Positions 35,001-49,100 of a DNA stretch of 64,000 bases are shown here, in pieces. The notes below the pieces were generated by a model, which was not told the DNA's origin, searched no databases, and worked only from the letters and a program-made list of their open reading frames with translations. The DNA is taken from assembly GCF_905220365.1 (NCBI RefSeq), contig NC_061152.1, positions 1,415,001-1,479,000 of the forward strand, read 5' to 3'. How positions within the stretch are numbered: position 1 is the stretch's first letter; every line of letters starts with the position of its first letter. The stretch is from Vanessa cardui. Taxonomy: Eukaryota > Arthropoda > Insecta > Lepidoptera > Nymphalidae. A program made the translations under genes and the position numbers.

Positions 35001-35240
35001 TGACGACCTCTGTGGTCGAGTGGTGTGTACGCCGGTTTTCATGGGTACGCCACTCTGAGGTTCCGGGTTCGATTCCCAGCCGAGTCGATGTAGAAGGTTT
35101 ATTAGTTTTCTATGTCGTCTCGGGTCTGGGTGTTTGTGCCGTCGTTACTTCTGATCTCCACAACACAAGTGCTTTAGCTACTCACATTGGGATCAGAGCA
35201 ATGTATGTGACGTTGTCCAATATTTATATTTATTTATATT
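35001..35240 (+). mobile_element. SINE-B full copy with intact B box
   Basis: TTTGACGACCTCTGTGGTCG, GGGTTCGATTCCC, then GTTGTCCAATATTTATATTT. It starts about 50 bp past the poly(A) signal of gelsolin gene 1. Confidence 0.85.
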
Positions 35241-35299
35241 ATCAGAATACCAATCTTGTTAGGAATCGCTTGTATAGAATATATAACTCCACATGCGTC

Positions 35300-35632
35300 G
35301 CTGAATATTCATGTGCTTAATTTGTGTTTATAATTCATCTACTCGGTAAAGGAAAACATCGCGAGGAAACCTGCGTGTGTCTAATTTCATTGAAATTCTG
35401 CCACATGTGTATTCCAACCCGCATTGGAAGAGCGTGGTGGAATATCTTCCGAACCTTCTCAAAGAGAGATGAGGTCTTAGCCCAGCAGTAACAATTTTTT
35501 TTATACATATTTAGATGGAATAGGCGTTTCTCTTCCATCTCAACTGATGGAAAGTGTTGATAAAGACGATGGTGGTACACGCCTATCTAAAAGAAACCTG
35601 CCTGAAATTTACAGGCTGTTGTTGTTGTTGTT
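35300..35632 (+). mobile_element. SINE-A, headless, split by a 100-bp insert
   Basis: SINE-A 35300-35490 and tail 35597-35632. The insert has near-inverted ends (TTTAGAT..ATAGGCGT against ACGCCTATCTAAA). Confidence 0.6.
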
Positions 35633-35759
35633 TGCTGTTGTGTTTTCGTTGGCCATTGGTTGTTGTGTGGTAGCCTTCAATATTTTACCCCCTTCCCTTA
35701 TAAATATACTACAGAATGTCACAGCTTTTTCGTCATTAGACAATAGGAAACATAGGCGC

Positions 35760-36035
35760 TACGCGCCTCTTCTCCCCCTGCCTTAATAGGTGCCGCAGCG
35801 ACTAGGTGTTGGAGGCCCGCATAGGCGGGCCGACCGTCAGGGCGTCACGATAGCATGCGTAAGCGATCCCGTGGCGTCCGCCGAAAGACGGAGAGGGTAC
35901 CGCTGGTTTTTTAGTGGGTAAACCCGGCGTACTTGGGCGCACTCGGCGTCCAGGGAACCGGGGAGTCCCACACACCCCCCACTTTCCATCACGTGGGGGA
36001 AGCGCGCAAAGCGTTTTTTCAGCGAGAAAAAAAAA
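35760..36035. mobile_element. GC-rich LINE-like 3' end with A tract
   Basis: CGCAGCGACTAGGTGTTGG, GGCCCGCATAGGCGGGCCG and CCCACTTTCCATCACGTGG, then a poly-A run. Unlike the AT-rich surroundings. Confidence 0.45.
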
Positions 36036-36344
36036 GACAATACTTACCTTTGTAATTAGTCGATTTGATTTTACTCGTAGATTGTATTTTTGTCTCTTTC
36101 TGTTGTCTTTTTTACACGCATACTCTAACATTTGTACTATTTTTAAGTGGAAACTTTATTGGTTTATGATTTAGTAATAATTCCTTAATTCTATGTAATA
36201 ACACACTGTATGTTTCCCAAATAAAAATAAAAAATTCAAACCGCTATGTCGCTGGGATTCGATGAAAAATTAGTTAACTGTAGTAGTCTTCAATTTTCGG
36301 TCTGCACTTATATACGGCCACTACTATTACCCCAATACTAAAAA

Positions 36345-36580
36345 TATAGCTTATGTTACTCCTTATTACGTCCGCTATCTGCAAGAGAAAGTCCCGTCGA
36401 AATCGGTGCAGCCGTTCCAGAGATTAGCCGGAACAAACAGACAGACAGACAAATTTAAAAATATGTTACATTGGTAAATGTACCGTGAACCGCTTTTTTA
36501 GTAAATGCATATGTATGTATATATATGCATTTAATAAAAAGCGGTTACATTAATATTACAAACAGACACTCCAATTTTTT
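36345..36580 (-). mobile_element. Helitron-like element
   Basis: ACTCCTTATTACGTCCGC to AACAGACACTCCAATTTT. Confidence 0.6.
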
Positions 36581-36714
36581 TGAATTTTGTTGGAAAATTG
36601 ACAGGCTCTTACTTTACTTTAAACTTGAACTCCAAGAACATAGGCTACTTTTTTGCCCGACAAATGACAACCATCCTTTAAAACGCTAGCAAAACCAAGG
36701 GCGACTGCTAGTAT

Positions 36715-37025
36715 TATACAGGGTTATTGGTAATTCGACGTATATCCTACAGATATTATTCTAGTTATAGTAGGGTAGGACCCATTTCGTGGCCTAAAAG
36801 GAGTCCAGACTAAACACCGGTTGATTTCTACGTCATGGATTAAATCAAATCCCTATCCCTTCGCCAATATAACCCGCAGAAGTACAGATTACACAAAAAA
36901 GCTAAAAAACGTGATAACTCTAAATTGGTTCACTTTTGGATGCTTATGGGGGTTAAAATTATTGTAAATAGTCACCTCTATCACCTCCTAATGGCTATAC
37001 GTCGAATTACCAATAACCCTGTATA
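36715..37025. mobile_element. MITE with 30-bp perfect terminal inverted repeats
   Basis: Left TATACAGGGTTATTGGTAAT continuing to CGACGTATA is exactly inverted at the right end. Consistent with a TA target. No ORF. It sits between the two convergent gelsolin genes. Confidence 0.85.
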
Positions 37026-37102
37026 ATTGGAAGCCAGGAAAGGTCACCTTAAGGTCTAAGGTCTACAAACAATTAAATAAAACAAAATGAAACATAAAAA
37101 TA

Positions 37103-37108
37103 TTTATT
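37103..37108 (-). terminator. Poly(A) signal AATAAA of gelsolin gene 2
   Basis: AATAAA on the minus strand lies 89 nt past the stop of the convergent gelsolin gene and 78 bp from the edge of a TIR element. Confidence 0.7.
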
Positions 37109-37196
37109 TTGTGCACTTTAAATATAAATCACGTATTTTCATTAAAAACATCTTAAAATAATAATCGCTGAAGTCGTAAAATTAAATTGTCAATAT

Positions 37197-40100
37197 TTAA
37201 TTCCAGTCTTGAAAGTGTTGCTTGAAGGCAGTCGGTTCGATGCCCGCTACGACCTTCGATATATGTACCTGGAAACACACCAATCACATCAGATACAACA
37301 ACAGTCTGTAAATTTCCCACTGCTGGGTTAAGGCCTCTGAGGAAAAGGTTTGGAACATATTCATGTTCCAATGCGGGTTGGTGGAATACACATGTGGCAG
37401 AATTTTAATGAAATTAGACACATGCAGGTTTCCTCACGATGTTTCACCGCCGAGAACGACATTCAATACAAGGATTATAAAGACGATACAAAAAGCGTGG
37501 AATTAATACCTGTTGACTTCCAGGCATTACTTTACATACATATATAATTGTAATTAACTAACATGACTGTATTTTTAAATGTTGGAAAAGAGTAACTACT
37601 GAGTTTCTTGACAGTTCTTCTCGGTGGAATCTACTTTCCGAATCAGTGGTTTCACTTAATTGGTAAATGACGATTCAAAAGTGCTTGCAAAAGAGTTGAA
37701 TCAAGTATATTTTGTTATGTACTCACCCACGCAGGATAGTTATTTACTTCGAGGTAATGCTGCGCCTTCTTCATAGCCTCTGCTTTCTCCTAAATGTTAA
37801 TAACAATACATTATAAACATACATACACGACGAGGTCGAGTAATGTGTACACCGGTTTCCATGGGTATGTCACGTTCATGGTATAGGTTGGCGGACGAGC
37901 ATATGGGCCACCTGATAGTAAGTGGTCACCATCACCCATAGACAATGACGCTGTATGAAATATTAACTATTCCTTACATCGTCAATGTGCCACCAACCTT
38001 GGGAACTAAGATGTTATGTCCCTTGTGCCTGTAGTTACTGCTCACTCACCCTTCAGACCCGAACACAACAATACTGTGCGTACTGTTGTTTGGCGGTAGA
38101 ATAACTGATGAGCGGGTGGTACCTACCCAGGCGGGCTTGCACAAAGCCCTACCAACAAGTAAAGTTTTAAGTTCATTAGTTGTGTATGTCGTCTCGGGTC
38201 TGGGTGTTTGTGCCGTCGTTACTTCTGATCTTCCACAACACAAGTGCGTTAGCTGCTTACATTGGGATCAGAATAATGTATGTGATGTGTGTATTTATTT
38301 ATTTATTAGAAAGAGAAAAGCGTCTCCAATGAAGCATCCTGAATAAATTGATGCTGATAATAATAGTAAAAGTTTAAATTTCCCACAGCTGAGCTAAGGC
38401 TCTAAATTTGAGGTTGGTGGTCACAAATGGTAGAATTCAAAAGTATTATTGAGTCATAGCGCAGCTTTTTAAAAAATAAGTCAAAAATTTATTTGAAAAA
38501 AAAGATAACAATTTTTTTTTTCTGTTTTATAAAAACAATTAAACAGTTAATATTTATCAATAATAAAACAATATTTATCGATCCAGATTAAAATTTTGAC
38601 AGGGGAAAGCTTTTTTTTGGGTATACGTCAATTGACCAACAATATATGTATATGCGAAAATAACTACTTTAATTATAAAAAATAAATAAATATAAGGATG
38701 AGACAAAATCACATACATTACTCTGATCCTAATGTAAGTAGCTAAAGCACTTGTATTATGGAAAATCAGAAGTAACGACGGTACAAACACCCAGACCCAA
38801 GACAACATAGAAAACTAATGATATTCTACATCGACTCGGCCGGGTATCGAACCCGAGACCTCGAAATGGCGGAACTATGAAAACCAGTGTACAAACCACG
38901 GAGGTCATCATAATAGTTCGTAAATGCAAATATATATAATGTAATATTTACCCGTCCATTGGCTTCCCTGCCAATCCAGACGTAAATGCTGCTGCCAGTA
39001 TCCAAGATATAGCACTCCTTGAAAAAACGTCAAATTCCGTTAAAAAAATACATGTATGACGCTGACATAAGTGATTACTCAAACGAATCTAAGTTGAACT
39101 GTTTAAAATGGCTGACTGTATTTGCAGAATTAACAACAAACAATACAACAATAACAGCCTGTAAGTTCCCACTGCTGGGCTAAAAGCCTCCTCTCCCTTT
39201 AAGGAGAAGGTTTGGAACATATTCCACCACGCTGTTCCAATGCGGGTTGGTGGAATACACATGTGGCAAAATTTCTATGAAATTTGTCACATGCAGGTTT
39301 CCTCACGATGTTTTTCTTCACCGCTGAGCACGAGATGAATTATAAAGACAAATTAAGCACATGAATCAGCGGTGCTTGCCTGGGTTTGCACCCGCAATCA
39401 TCGGTTAAGATGCACGCGTTCTAACCACTGGGCCATCTCGACTCAGAATGCAGAATTAAAATTGTTTATGATTTAATTTTGTGACAATGAATATAGGATG
39501 TAAATTTTTGCGGCTTTTTATTAGGAATTTCAAAATTTTGAAGTATTTCTCCAACATACTCTACTATGTTTGAAAAATTAAACGCTGTTATAGAAAATAT
39601 CAGAAAACCGGTATAACTCTGATTTTTTACTACGGAAGAAAATTTTAAAACTCATCATCAAAATCATTCTATCATTCTATCATTATCTTATCTTTCATAC
39701 TTCCCCATCTGACGTCATCTCACAAGTAACATTCTTTCCAACCGTCTTTCACACAATCCATCCATCGTTTTATTGGCCATATCCTACCCATATATTCATC
39801 CTCCATGCTGCTGTGGTATATCTTTAATACTGTTATCTATCTAAACTCAATTATGAGCTATGAACAAAACACGCGGTAAAAATTTAAACTAATATAATTT
39901 ATGAATGATAAGACCATCATATTATTTCCAAAACCAATCAAGATATCAAAAATGGTAATCGAATGAGATCACAGTCAACGGTATTTTAGATAGACAGATA
40001 GATAGGTAGTAAGATAGATATATTGATACTACGACAGCCGACTCAAAGGCTTCCTCACAATATGTTCCTCATTCCCATACCATGATAGCCGCCTTCCACA

Positions 40101-43100
40101 TAACTTCTCGGCTATCGGTGTCACTTTCAAACTTCCTCTTATGTACTCATTCCTTACTCCATTCATACATACATAACAGAACATCCTCTCAGCATCCTCA
40201 TCTAATCTATATGTATCTTTCATTCATCTTTTGTGGTTCATGAACATGTATCACTTTACCTTCGTATCCAATTGTTCCTTCGTGTAAGGTCCGGATAGTT
40301 TCTTGATCTCCAACGATCCTGAACTGTCGGATACTTCGCACAGCGTGACCTCTTTGGAGGCGCCCCGTTCAAAGTCCTGTTAAAAATAACATTTCTTGCA
40401 TTATCTTTCGCCAAGGTCATTTTATTTATTGTGTGAGATTATTTTCACTAGATCCCCCCCCCTTTATCTAATAAGAAATAAGAACAGGACCACCCCCTCC
40501 CCTTGTTTAATATACATTACATAAGAATATACCCAACGTGTACTACGTTGGGTTTATTTGAAATTTCAAAGGTTTTAAGGGTACTCATCAAATAATATAT
40601 CGGTGGTTGTGTTTATTTGACAATCAATAAGTAAGTGTAATGCTTCTATATTGAATAAAGGAATTTGAGTTTGAGTTTGAGTTTAATTACTTGGTGGTAG
40701 GGCTTGCAAGCCCGCCTGAATAGGTACCACACACTCATCAGATATTCTACCGCCAAATAACAGTACTCAGTATTGTTGTGTTCCAGTTTGAAGGGTGAGT
40801 CAGTGTAACTACAGGCACAAGGGACATAACATCTTAGATCCCAAGGTTGGTGGCGCATTGACGATGTATAGAAAAGTTATTTTTTTTACAACGTCATTGT
40901 CTATGGGTGATGACCACTTACTCAGGTGGCCCAAATGCTCGTCCGCGAACCTATTCCATAAAAAAAATACGTCATCATAAATTTTAATGATGGTTTAATG
41001 TAATCTTCCTTCCCCCTCACCTCATCATCACCCCCTTCTTCCGCATCTGAAACCGAATCCTGGTCTCCTGATCCGAGCGCCCTGAAGAATTTGTTCACGT
41101 CACCCTCGTTTGAGAAAGGATCTGCAAATGAATTAATGAATGAATGAATTATACTTTATTGCACATCACAACCAAAAATAAAAAAAAAAGAAAGTAACAA
41201 CAAAATTAATAAAATCATCATCCAAAAAAAGAATATTAAAAAATACAAAAGAAGTTCATTAAAAGTGTTGTACAACGGGCGGACTTATGTCTTGTAAGCC
41301 ATCTCTTCCAGACAACCCAATCAAAGGGAGATTTCAAAACCATCGGCGTAGGCGGTGCAGTCATACATTTACATACGAATATTTACACACTAATACTTAT
41401 ACTTACTACATATATAAATATTATGTATAAATAATATATATCTCAATCATTCACTAAAACATACTCAAGATAATAAAATTATATATATAATTAAATAATA
41501 AATGTTATATAAAGGTAATTAATGAAAGTCGTCTAGTTATTGTTTAGGTAATAGTTTTTAACGGCTCTATTAAAAGCTGAAATTGATGGAGCCTTTTTTA
41601 TGTTTACTGAAAGGACATTGCATAACCTTTACAGTAAACGAATTATGTATTAAATAACAGATACAGTCAAATAAATCAACAATATTTGGTAAATTAAACG
41701 ACAATGACAAAAAATTGTTGTCAAAATCGCGTGGGAATTGAAACAATGACAAATAATAATACAACAATCTACCTTTATTTCATAACGAGTAATTCATCTA
41801 TACCTCTACTAGACCGATTTTAATGAAACTAACACAGTTGAAGTGTACCTAACTTAGATTAACACGTTCAATTCGGTGCGAGGTCTGATACGCCTCGTAT
41901 GAGTCGTTGCGGTGCTAAGAAAAACACAGATATCTCTGTCGTGGCCGTAACGTGTATTTCATATATTGTAGGAAAGCGATATATATATATGATGCCTATT
42001 GGAAACAGAAAGCTATGGTATACCTACTTTATTACGGGGTCTCTTTGACCTCGTACCGTAGAAGAAATAAAATTCGATCACGTCATCACATCAAAATAAC
42101 ACCGACTTTTAATTCCTTAAACGTTACGGGGTCTTCAAATAAAAATATGAGACAACATCACATACATTACTCTGATCCCAATGTAAGTAGATGAAGCACA
42201 TGTGTTGTGGAAAGTCAGAAGTAACGACGGTACAAACACGCAGACCCGAGACGACGTAGACAAATAATGGTAATCTACATCGACTCGGCCGGACGAACCC
42301 GGATTTTTTTGATTTCATTCCAGATCTATAACTCACCAATAATTTCAATATTCCCTCGTCCGCTGTGATCCTGATCTCTTATTTGATTGGCCACGGATAT
42401 GGCCTTGAGGCGCTCGACGCTCTTCGCCTTCTCACCAACGTAGACCATGATATCGTGTTCTACGTCCAGGATGAAGCAGTCGCCTTTGTTCATGGATGAA
42501 ACTGACGTCTCCACCTGGAAAAACGTATAACATTTTTGAGCCAAAGTTACCTGAGATATATTATATAGAGATACTAAAATAAGATATGTTTCAATGTCAT
42601 CATCTCCGCGTGCATCTTAACCGATGATTGCGGGTTCAAACCCAGGCAAGCACCACTATATGTGATTCACAAAATTTACACACACAAATGTTAAAGGTTT
42701 TGTAGTCTGAAACAAAATGGACGCTTTCTGAGATCAACAACAGCCTGTAAATTTCCCACTGCTGGGCTTATGCCTTCTCTCCCTTTGAGAAGAAGGTTTG
42801 GAACATATTCCACCACGCTGTTCCAATGCGGGTTGATGGAATGCACATGTGGCAGAATTTCGATGAAATTAGACACATGCTTTCCTCACGATGTTTTCCT
42901 TCACCGAGCACGAGATGAATCTTATGATTCATCTCGTGCACACACAAGTTAAGCACATATATGTATATATTGGTGCTTGCCTGGGTTTGAAGCAATCATC
43001 GGTTAAGATGCACGCGTTCTAACCACTGGGCCATCTCAGCTCTTAATTTTACATATACAATATTAATATAGATTGTGTTAGCATATTTATTTTAATATGA

Positions 43101-46100
43101 TCATATTTTATTGTTTTAATGTATTAAAGTATTATCAGCATAAATAATTCGATTTAAATAGTTGTTACAAATTGCGTTGATTGTCAACATCCGGTTTTGA
43201 CTAAATTGTTTTTAAAAAGATCGAAACCGGATGTTGCTACAGTCGGAGGAGGGGCGTGTAAACATTAAATACTAGGAGTAAGCCTAGAAATGGTCATTCT
43301 TACTTTGATCGTCGAATTGGAAGGATCGTGAACCAGTTCAGGAGAGATAAAGTATTGATTGTAAGGAGAGTTTTTGTATTATTCCAACAATTGTATACTC
43401 CATTGGAAAACTGTGATTGTCAATAAAAGTTCTCCAAAACATATCATCACTGAAGTACTAACTATGATACTTATTAAGACGAAAACGTGAGAACTATATC
43501 TATCTCCCTCTTTCATTGGACGTGTGTTACCTGTCTCACTCTGACGTTGCGTTTGCCCTTAATTTGGAAGAGTCTCTTCTCAGCGCCCGCGTTTACAGTC
43601 ACGTGGTTGAATCCGGAGGCATGACCGCCATTCAGGTAACGAATCGCTGGAAAAACGAACCTTATTGTTTAGGCTTTAGGGGTGAGTTTATCTTACTTGG
43701 TGTTAAAGCTTAGTATATACAATAGATTTCCCACTGCTGAGCTATCAAAATAAACTTTATTCAAGTAGGCTTTTACAAGCGCTTTTGAATCGTCATTTTA
43801 CAATTAAGTGAAGCCACCGGTTCGTATAGTAGATTCTACAGAGAAGAACCGGTAAGAAACTCAGTAGTTACTCTTTTTTAACATTTATATACAAAGTCAT
43901 GTTAGTTAAATACAATTATTTAAATTAATATATCCTGCTTGGAAGTCAACAGGTATTAATTCCACGCCTTTTTATCATCTACAAAATCTTGTATCGAATA
44001 ATACGCCTTTTTTACCAATGTAATGTAATAAACCAATAAACGATTTGAATTTACGAGACGGTAAAGTTAAAAATGTCTGCTGAATTTTATTATAGAAACA
44101 GATACCTTGCCCCAAGAAAGATTTATTGACTTTGCGGAGTCGGAAACTTGGCGTTATAAGTTTATCCTTACTCCTAGTGCACATACAATGTTGTTGAAAA
44201 AGAGTCACTGAGTTTCTTGCCGGTTCTTCTCGGTAGAATCTACTTTCCGAACCGATTTCGACGATTCAAAAGTGCTTGCTTGTACTTGAATAAAATTTAT
44301 TTTGATTTGATCAGAAGTAACGACGGCACAAACACCCAGACCCGAGACGACGTAGACAACTAATGATAAATAATCTACATCGACTCGGAATGTCGTACCC
44401 ATGAAAACCGGTGTACACAACTCGACCACGGAGGTAAGCCCGTCTGGGTAGGTACCACCCACTCATCAGTTATTCTACCGCCAAATAACAGTAGTCAGTA
44501 TTGTTGTGTTCCGGTTTGAAGGGTGAGCGAGCCAGTGTAACTACAGGCACAAGGGACATAGCATCTTAGTTCCCAAGGTTGGTGGCACATTGACGATGTA
44601 AAGAATAGTTAATATTTCTTACAGCGTCATTGTCTATGGGTGATGGTGACCACTTACCATCGGGTGGCCCATATGCTAATCCGCCAACCTATACCATAAA
44701 AAAAAATAAAAAAAATGGTGGTCGTCAAATTTCAATAAAATCCCTACCTGGTTCAAAGTACCCAAGGAACTGCCTCGACTCGTAACCTTGGGTTTCTCTA
44801 TGCTGCACGGCATCCCCGTGAAACTGTTCATCGTCGAGGTTTACGGAGAGTATCGCTGCAGCACCAGCCTCGTCCTGGCTTGTCTTTGAACCCAGCCAGA
44901 AGTGAATGTCCCAGGATAGGTTAGACGTACCGGTTGTCTGAAATATTTAATAGAATATTTTTTTAACAACAACAACAGGCCTGTAAATTTCCCACTGCTG
45001 GGCTAAGGCCTACTCTCATTTTGAGGAAGTTTGGAACATATTCCACCACGCTGTTCCAATGTTGTTGGAATACACATGTGGCAGAATTTCGTTGAAAACA
45101 CGTGCAGGTTTCCTGTTGTTTTCCTTCACCGAACACGAGATGAATTATAAACACAAATTAAGCACATGAATATTCGGTACAGAACCCGCAATCATCGGTT
45201 AAGATGCACGCGTTCTAACCACGCAGCTATCAGAATAATAAAGAGGATTTTTAATTGCAATATACTAAATTGTTACATAGAATTAATTACCGAACGATCG
45301 AAATTGCTTTCGTTAATATTATGTACTAGTTGCCGTCCGCAGTTTTGCTCGCGTTTGAGAGTTGTAGTCATATGTTAGGCAAGATAAGTAACTTATGTCC
45401 TTCTTTAGAGGTCAAGATTTCTTAAGAGGAAAATCCGTGGCGTAATAGGCTATATGACAATGCGAAAACTAAATTGTGAATTATTGTAATCAGTGTATAT
45501 TATGAGTTTAAAAATGGTTATTTACTAACGAAAGTTGAAAATATTAGTTAATTTATTCAAAAATCAATAAATAAAAATGCATTTTTTTCAAACGTTTGTC
45601 ACGTGACACAAAACGCTCCTGATTGGCCGGGCTTATGATGAAGTCACTTTCTTGTAAACCTTGCTTTTCTACTATTTGTACCACAGATTAAAATACAGCA
45701 AAGTGACGTCACCGACCCCATTGCAGCGCCATATTGTCCAAGTAGCGTTTTCGCGCGTTATTTAAATATGGAATTTTTTATATAATATTTTTCGGAAAAT
45801 ATGTACTATAAATAAAAAAATCAACTTTTACTGGGTTCCTTAACCTCTACTACATAATATAAAATGGATTATAAAAACCAGTCAAATAGCCCTTTACAAA
45901 GATCTAAGCATACATTGAGACAGACAGTAAGCGACTTTGTTTTATACTATGTAGTGATTTATTTTCATTGCGATTCACTTACTTCCTTAGACTAAGAATG
46001 ACAGAAAGACAAAGAAATGTACGATAACTTTTTTTAAATACAATCTTATTTACAATGCAATAAAGCAGATAATCACAGAAACTTTACTTACGTCTTTATC

Positions 46101-49100
46101 TATACATATAATAAAATTGGAGTGTTTGTTTGTATATTAAAATGACCGCTTTTTACTAAAATGTAAATATACCATAATATTTGTTTTACTATTTTTGTCT
46201 ATCTGTCTGTTTGTTCCGGTTGATCTCTGGTACGGCTGGACCGATTTTGACACGACTTTTATTTCCAGATAGCGGATCTAACAAGGAGTAACGGGTTATC
46301 CAAATAGTGTCCAGTACCGTGCAGCCCGCGCGCTTGCCACCACTCTACCATCAATACTACTTCCTACCAACGACTTAATATCACAAAACCTGCATAATAC
46401 AGAATTAATAAGGTATAGTAAAATCTTTCTTTTCTTTTGACGACCGTGGTCGAGTGTGTACACCGGTTTCATGGGTACGCCACTCCGAGGTCCCGGGTTC
46501 GTCCGCCGAGTCGATGTAGATTACCATTAGTTGTCTACGTCGTCTCGGGTCTGTGCCGTGGGTATTCGGGTGTTTGTGCCGTCGTTACTTCTGATCTTCC
46601 ACAACACGAGTGCTTTAACTACTTAAATTCAGGATCAGAGTAATGTATGTGATGTTGTCCAATATTTAAAAAAAAAAGGACATCGAAATTAACCTTTGTT
46701 TTTTAAATTAAATACACGATATCACGGGCACAGCTATTATAAATCCATAATTAGTTAAAATGCCTCGGAGATTATGACTAATCAAAGTGGAATGGTTCGT
46801 AGGAACTTATATGTTAATTATTTCAATTCCTTTGATATTCCCTTTTGTTATTCAACCAGTTTTGTTGTTCTTTACCCAGACCGGCAACGCACCTGCAAGC
46901 CCCCTGATGTTGCAGATGTCCATGGGCGGTGGTAGTCACTTTCCATCAGGTGAGCCTCCTGCTCGTTTGCCCCCTATCTCATAAAAAAAGACCCAAGACG
47001 ACAAAGAAAACTAAGGTAATTTTCCTACATCGACTCAGCCGAGAATCGAACTTGGGACGTGGTGTAACCACGACAGCCGGATTCAAGGATCAACAGTTAA
47101 ATGATCTCGATCCAGTTTTAAAATAAACACTCGAGTAATTACAGATGTTTCCATTTATCTCATTGAGATCGTAACGTAACGTGAAACAGATGTTTTAGCT
47201 GATAGTACTTTTATTGACTGCTTGATTTCTTTCGATGATATCATTTTACTAGGGATATTTATTATATTATTAACCGCGCCGGCTTCGCACGGGAAACTTC
47301 TAAAATTATCAGTGTTTCCTTACTAAATTTTCCATGTATTTTACATATAAACCTCGAATCACTCTATCTATAAAAAAAACCGCATCAAAACCGCTGTGTA
47401 ATTTTAAATAATTAAGCATACATAGGGATATAGGGCCAGAGAATGCGACTTTGTTTTATACTATGTAGTGAAGAATTATGTCCTTAAATATAATTTTATT
47501 ACATAGTATAAAACAAAGTCGCTTACTGTCTGTCCCTATGTAAGCTTAGATCTTTGAAATTACGCGACGGATTTTGATGCGGTTTTTTTTAATAGATAGA
47601 GTGATTCAAGAGGAAGGTTTTTGTATATAACACATGGACAATATATCAAAGAAACACTGACAATTTTAGAAGTTTCTAATGTTATGTAAATAAACAAATT
47701 CTGTAGTATATTTAGTATCAGTATTGCCTCTTGTGAAACCGGGCCGGGTCGCTAGTTTATTTCAAACTAGGCATGTAGACTGACGAATGAATCACCATCG
47801 TCAGTGAACATTGAAAGTGTAACAAAGATATAATAATGAGATTTTCCTATATCAATGCGTCACTAACCTTGGAGAACGCCATGTCATGAAACCTTCCTGA
47901 GTCACTCGCAATAGTACAGTATGATAATTAGGTCGGTAGTTAATCTTTAACACAGACAGATAGACGAATAAGGTAGGAAACACTTTTTTTTATTTTATTC
48001 ACGACTAGCACGTGACCTTGTACGCGTTTGCATTTAACAAAAAAAAAATTATTGTAACCTAAGTTACTCCTTATTATATCAGTTATCTGCCAATGAAAGT
48101 CCCATCAAAATCGGTCCAGCCGTTCCAAAGATAAACCGGAACAAACAGACAAACAAAAATTGTACAAAAATGTTATTTTGGTATATGTACCGTGTACATA
48201 CATATGCATTAAGTAAAAAAGGGCTATTTTAATATTACAAACAGACACTCCAATTTTATTATATGTATAACTAATTAAGATTTCCTTAATTAGTTATTTT
48301 AATTCAAGGTTGAATTTGTTTTTTATAAAATTTTCCTCAATTTTAACTGAATTAGGACGGATGATAAAATACTTAAATAAATATTGTTTCTTTAATCCAA
48401 TCCCAGCTGTGGGAATAGTGGGCATTTAAATATTCAAAGTATTTTTTTTAGGTTATATTTTTTATCTGTTATTCGATCGAATAATTGATAAGGATAAGTA
48501 TCCCAGCAGTGGGTGTAGTGGGCAATATTTAACATACTAGTAGTCGCACGCTTCGTTCGCGTTTATGGTTAGTTATCATGTACTGGCAGAAATGTAGCCT
48601 ATGATGTATATCTTTCCTTGGACTTCAATTATGCTTCACAGCAAATTTCATCAAAATCGGTTCAGCGGTTTGGTCGTGAAAGAGCGACAGGCAGATTTAT
48701 AATATTAGTATAGATGGTATATAATAAAATAAAAAAAAAATAGATTTTTTATATAACTTGGTGGTAGGGCTTTGTGCAACCCCGTCTGGGTAGGTACCAC
48801 CCACTCATCAGTTATTCTACCGCCAAATAACAGTACTCAGTATTGTTGTGTTCCGGTCTGAAGAGCCAGTGTAACTACAGGCACAAGGAACATAACATCT
48901 TAGTTCCCTAGGTTTGTGGCATATTGACGATGTAAGGAATAGTTAATATTTCTCACAGCGTCATTGTCTATGGGCGATGGTGACCACTTACCATCAGGTG
49001 GCCCATATGCTCGTCCGCCAACCTATACCATAAAAAAAAAGAATTCGAGTAGGCATATGACTACCCCACCTGATGGTAAGTGGAAATGGAGTCCAAACGC

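Noticed and set aside
19339..37268. A classical six-repeat gelsolin in gene 1
   Set aside because: After G3 only one more repeat fits before the stop, and its best motif match is G6; no exons for two further repeats were found in the introns between exons 11 and 15.
43516..43713. Plus-strand 65-codon ORF
   Set aside because: Shadow of minus-strand gelsolin exon 43531-43646.
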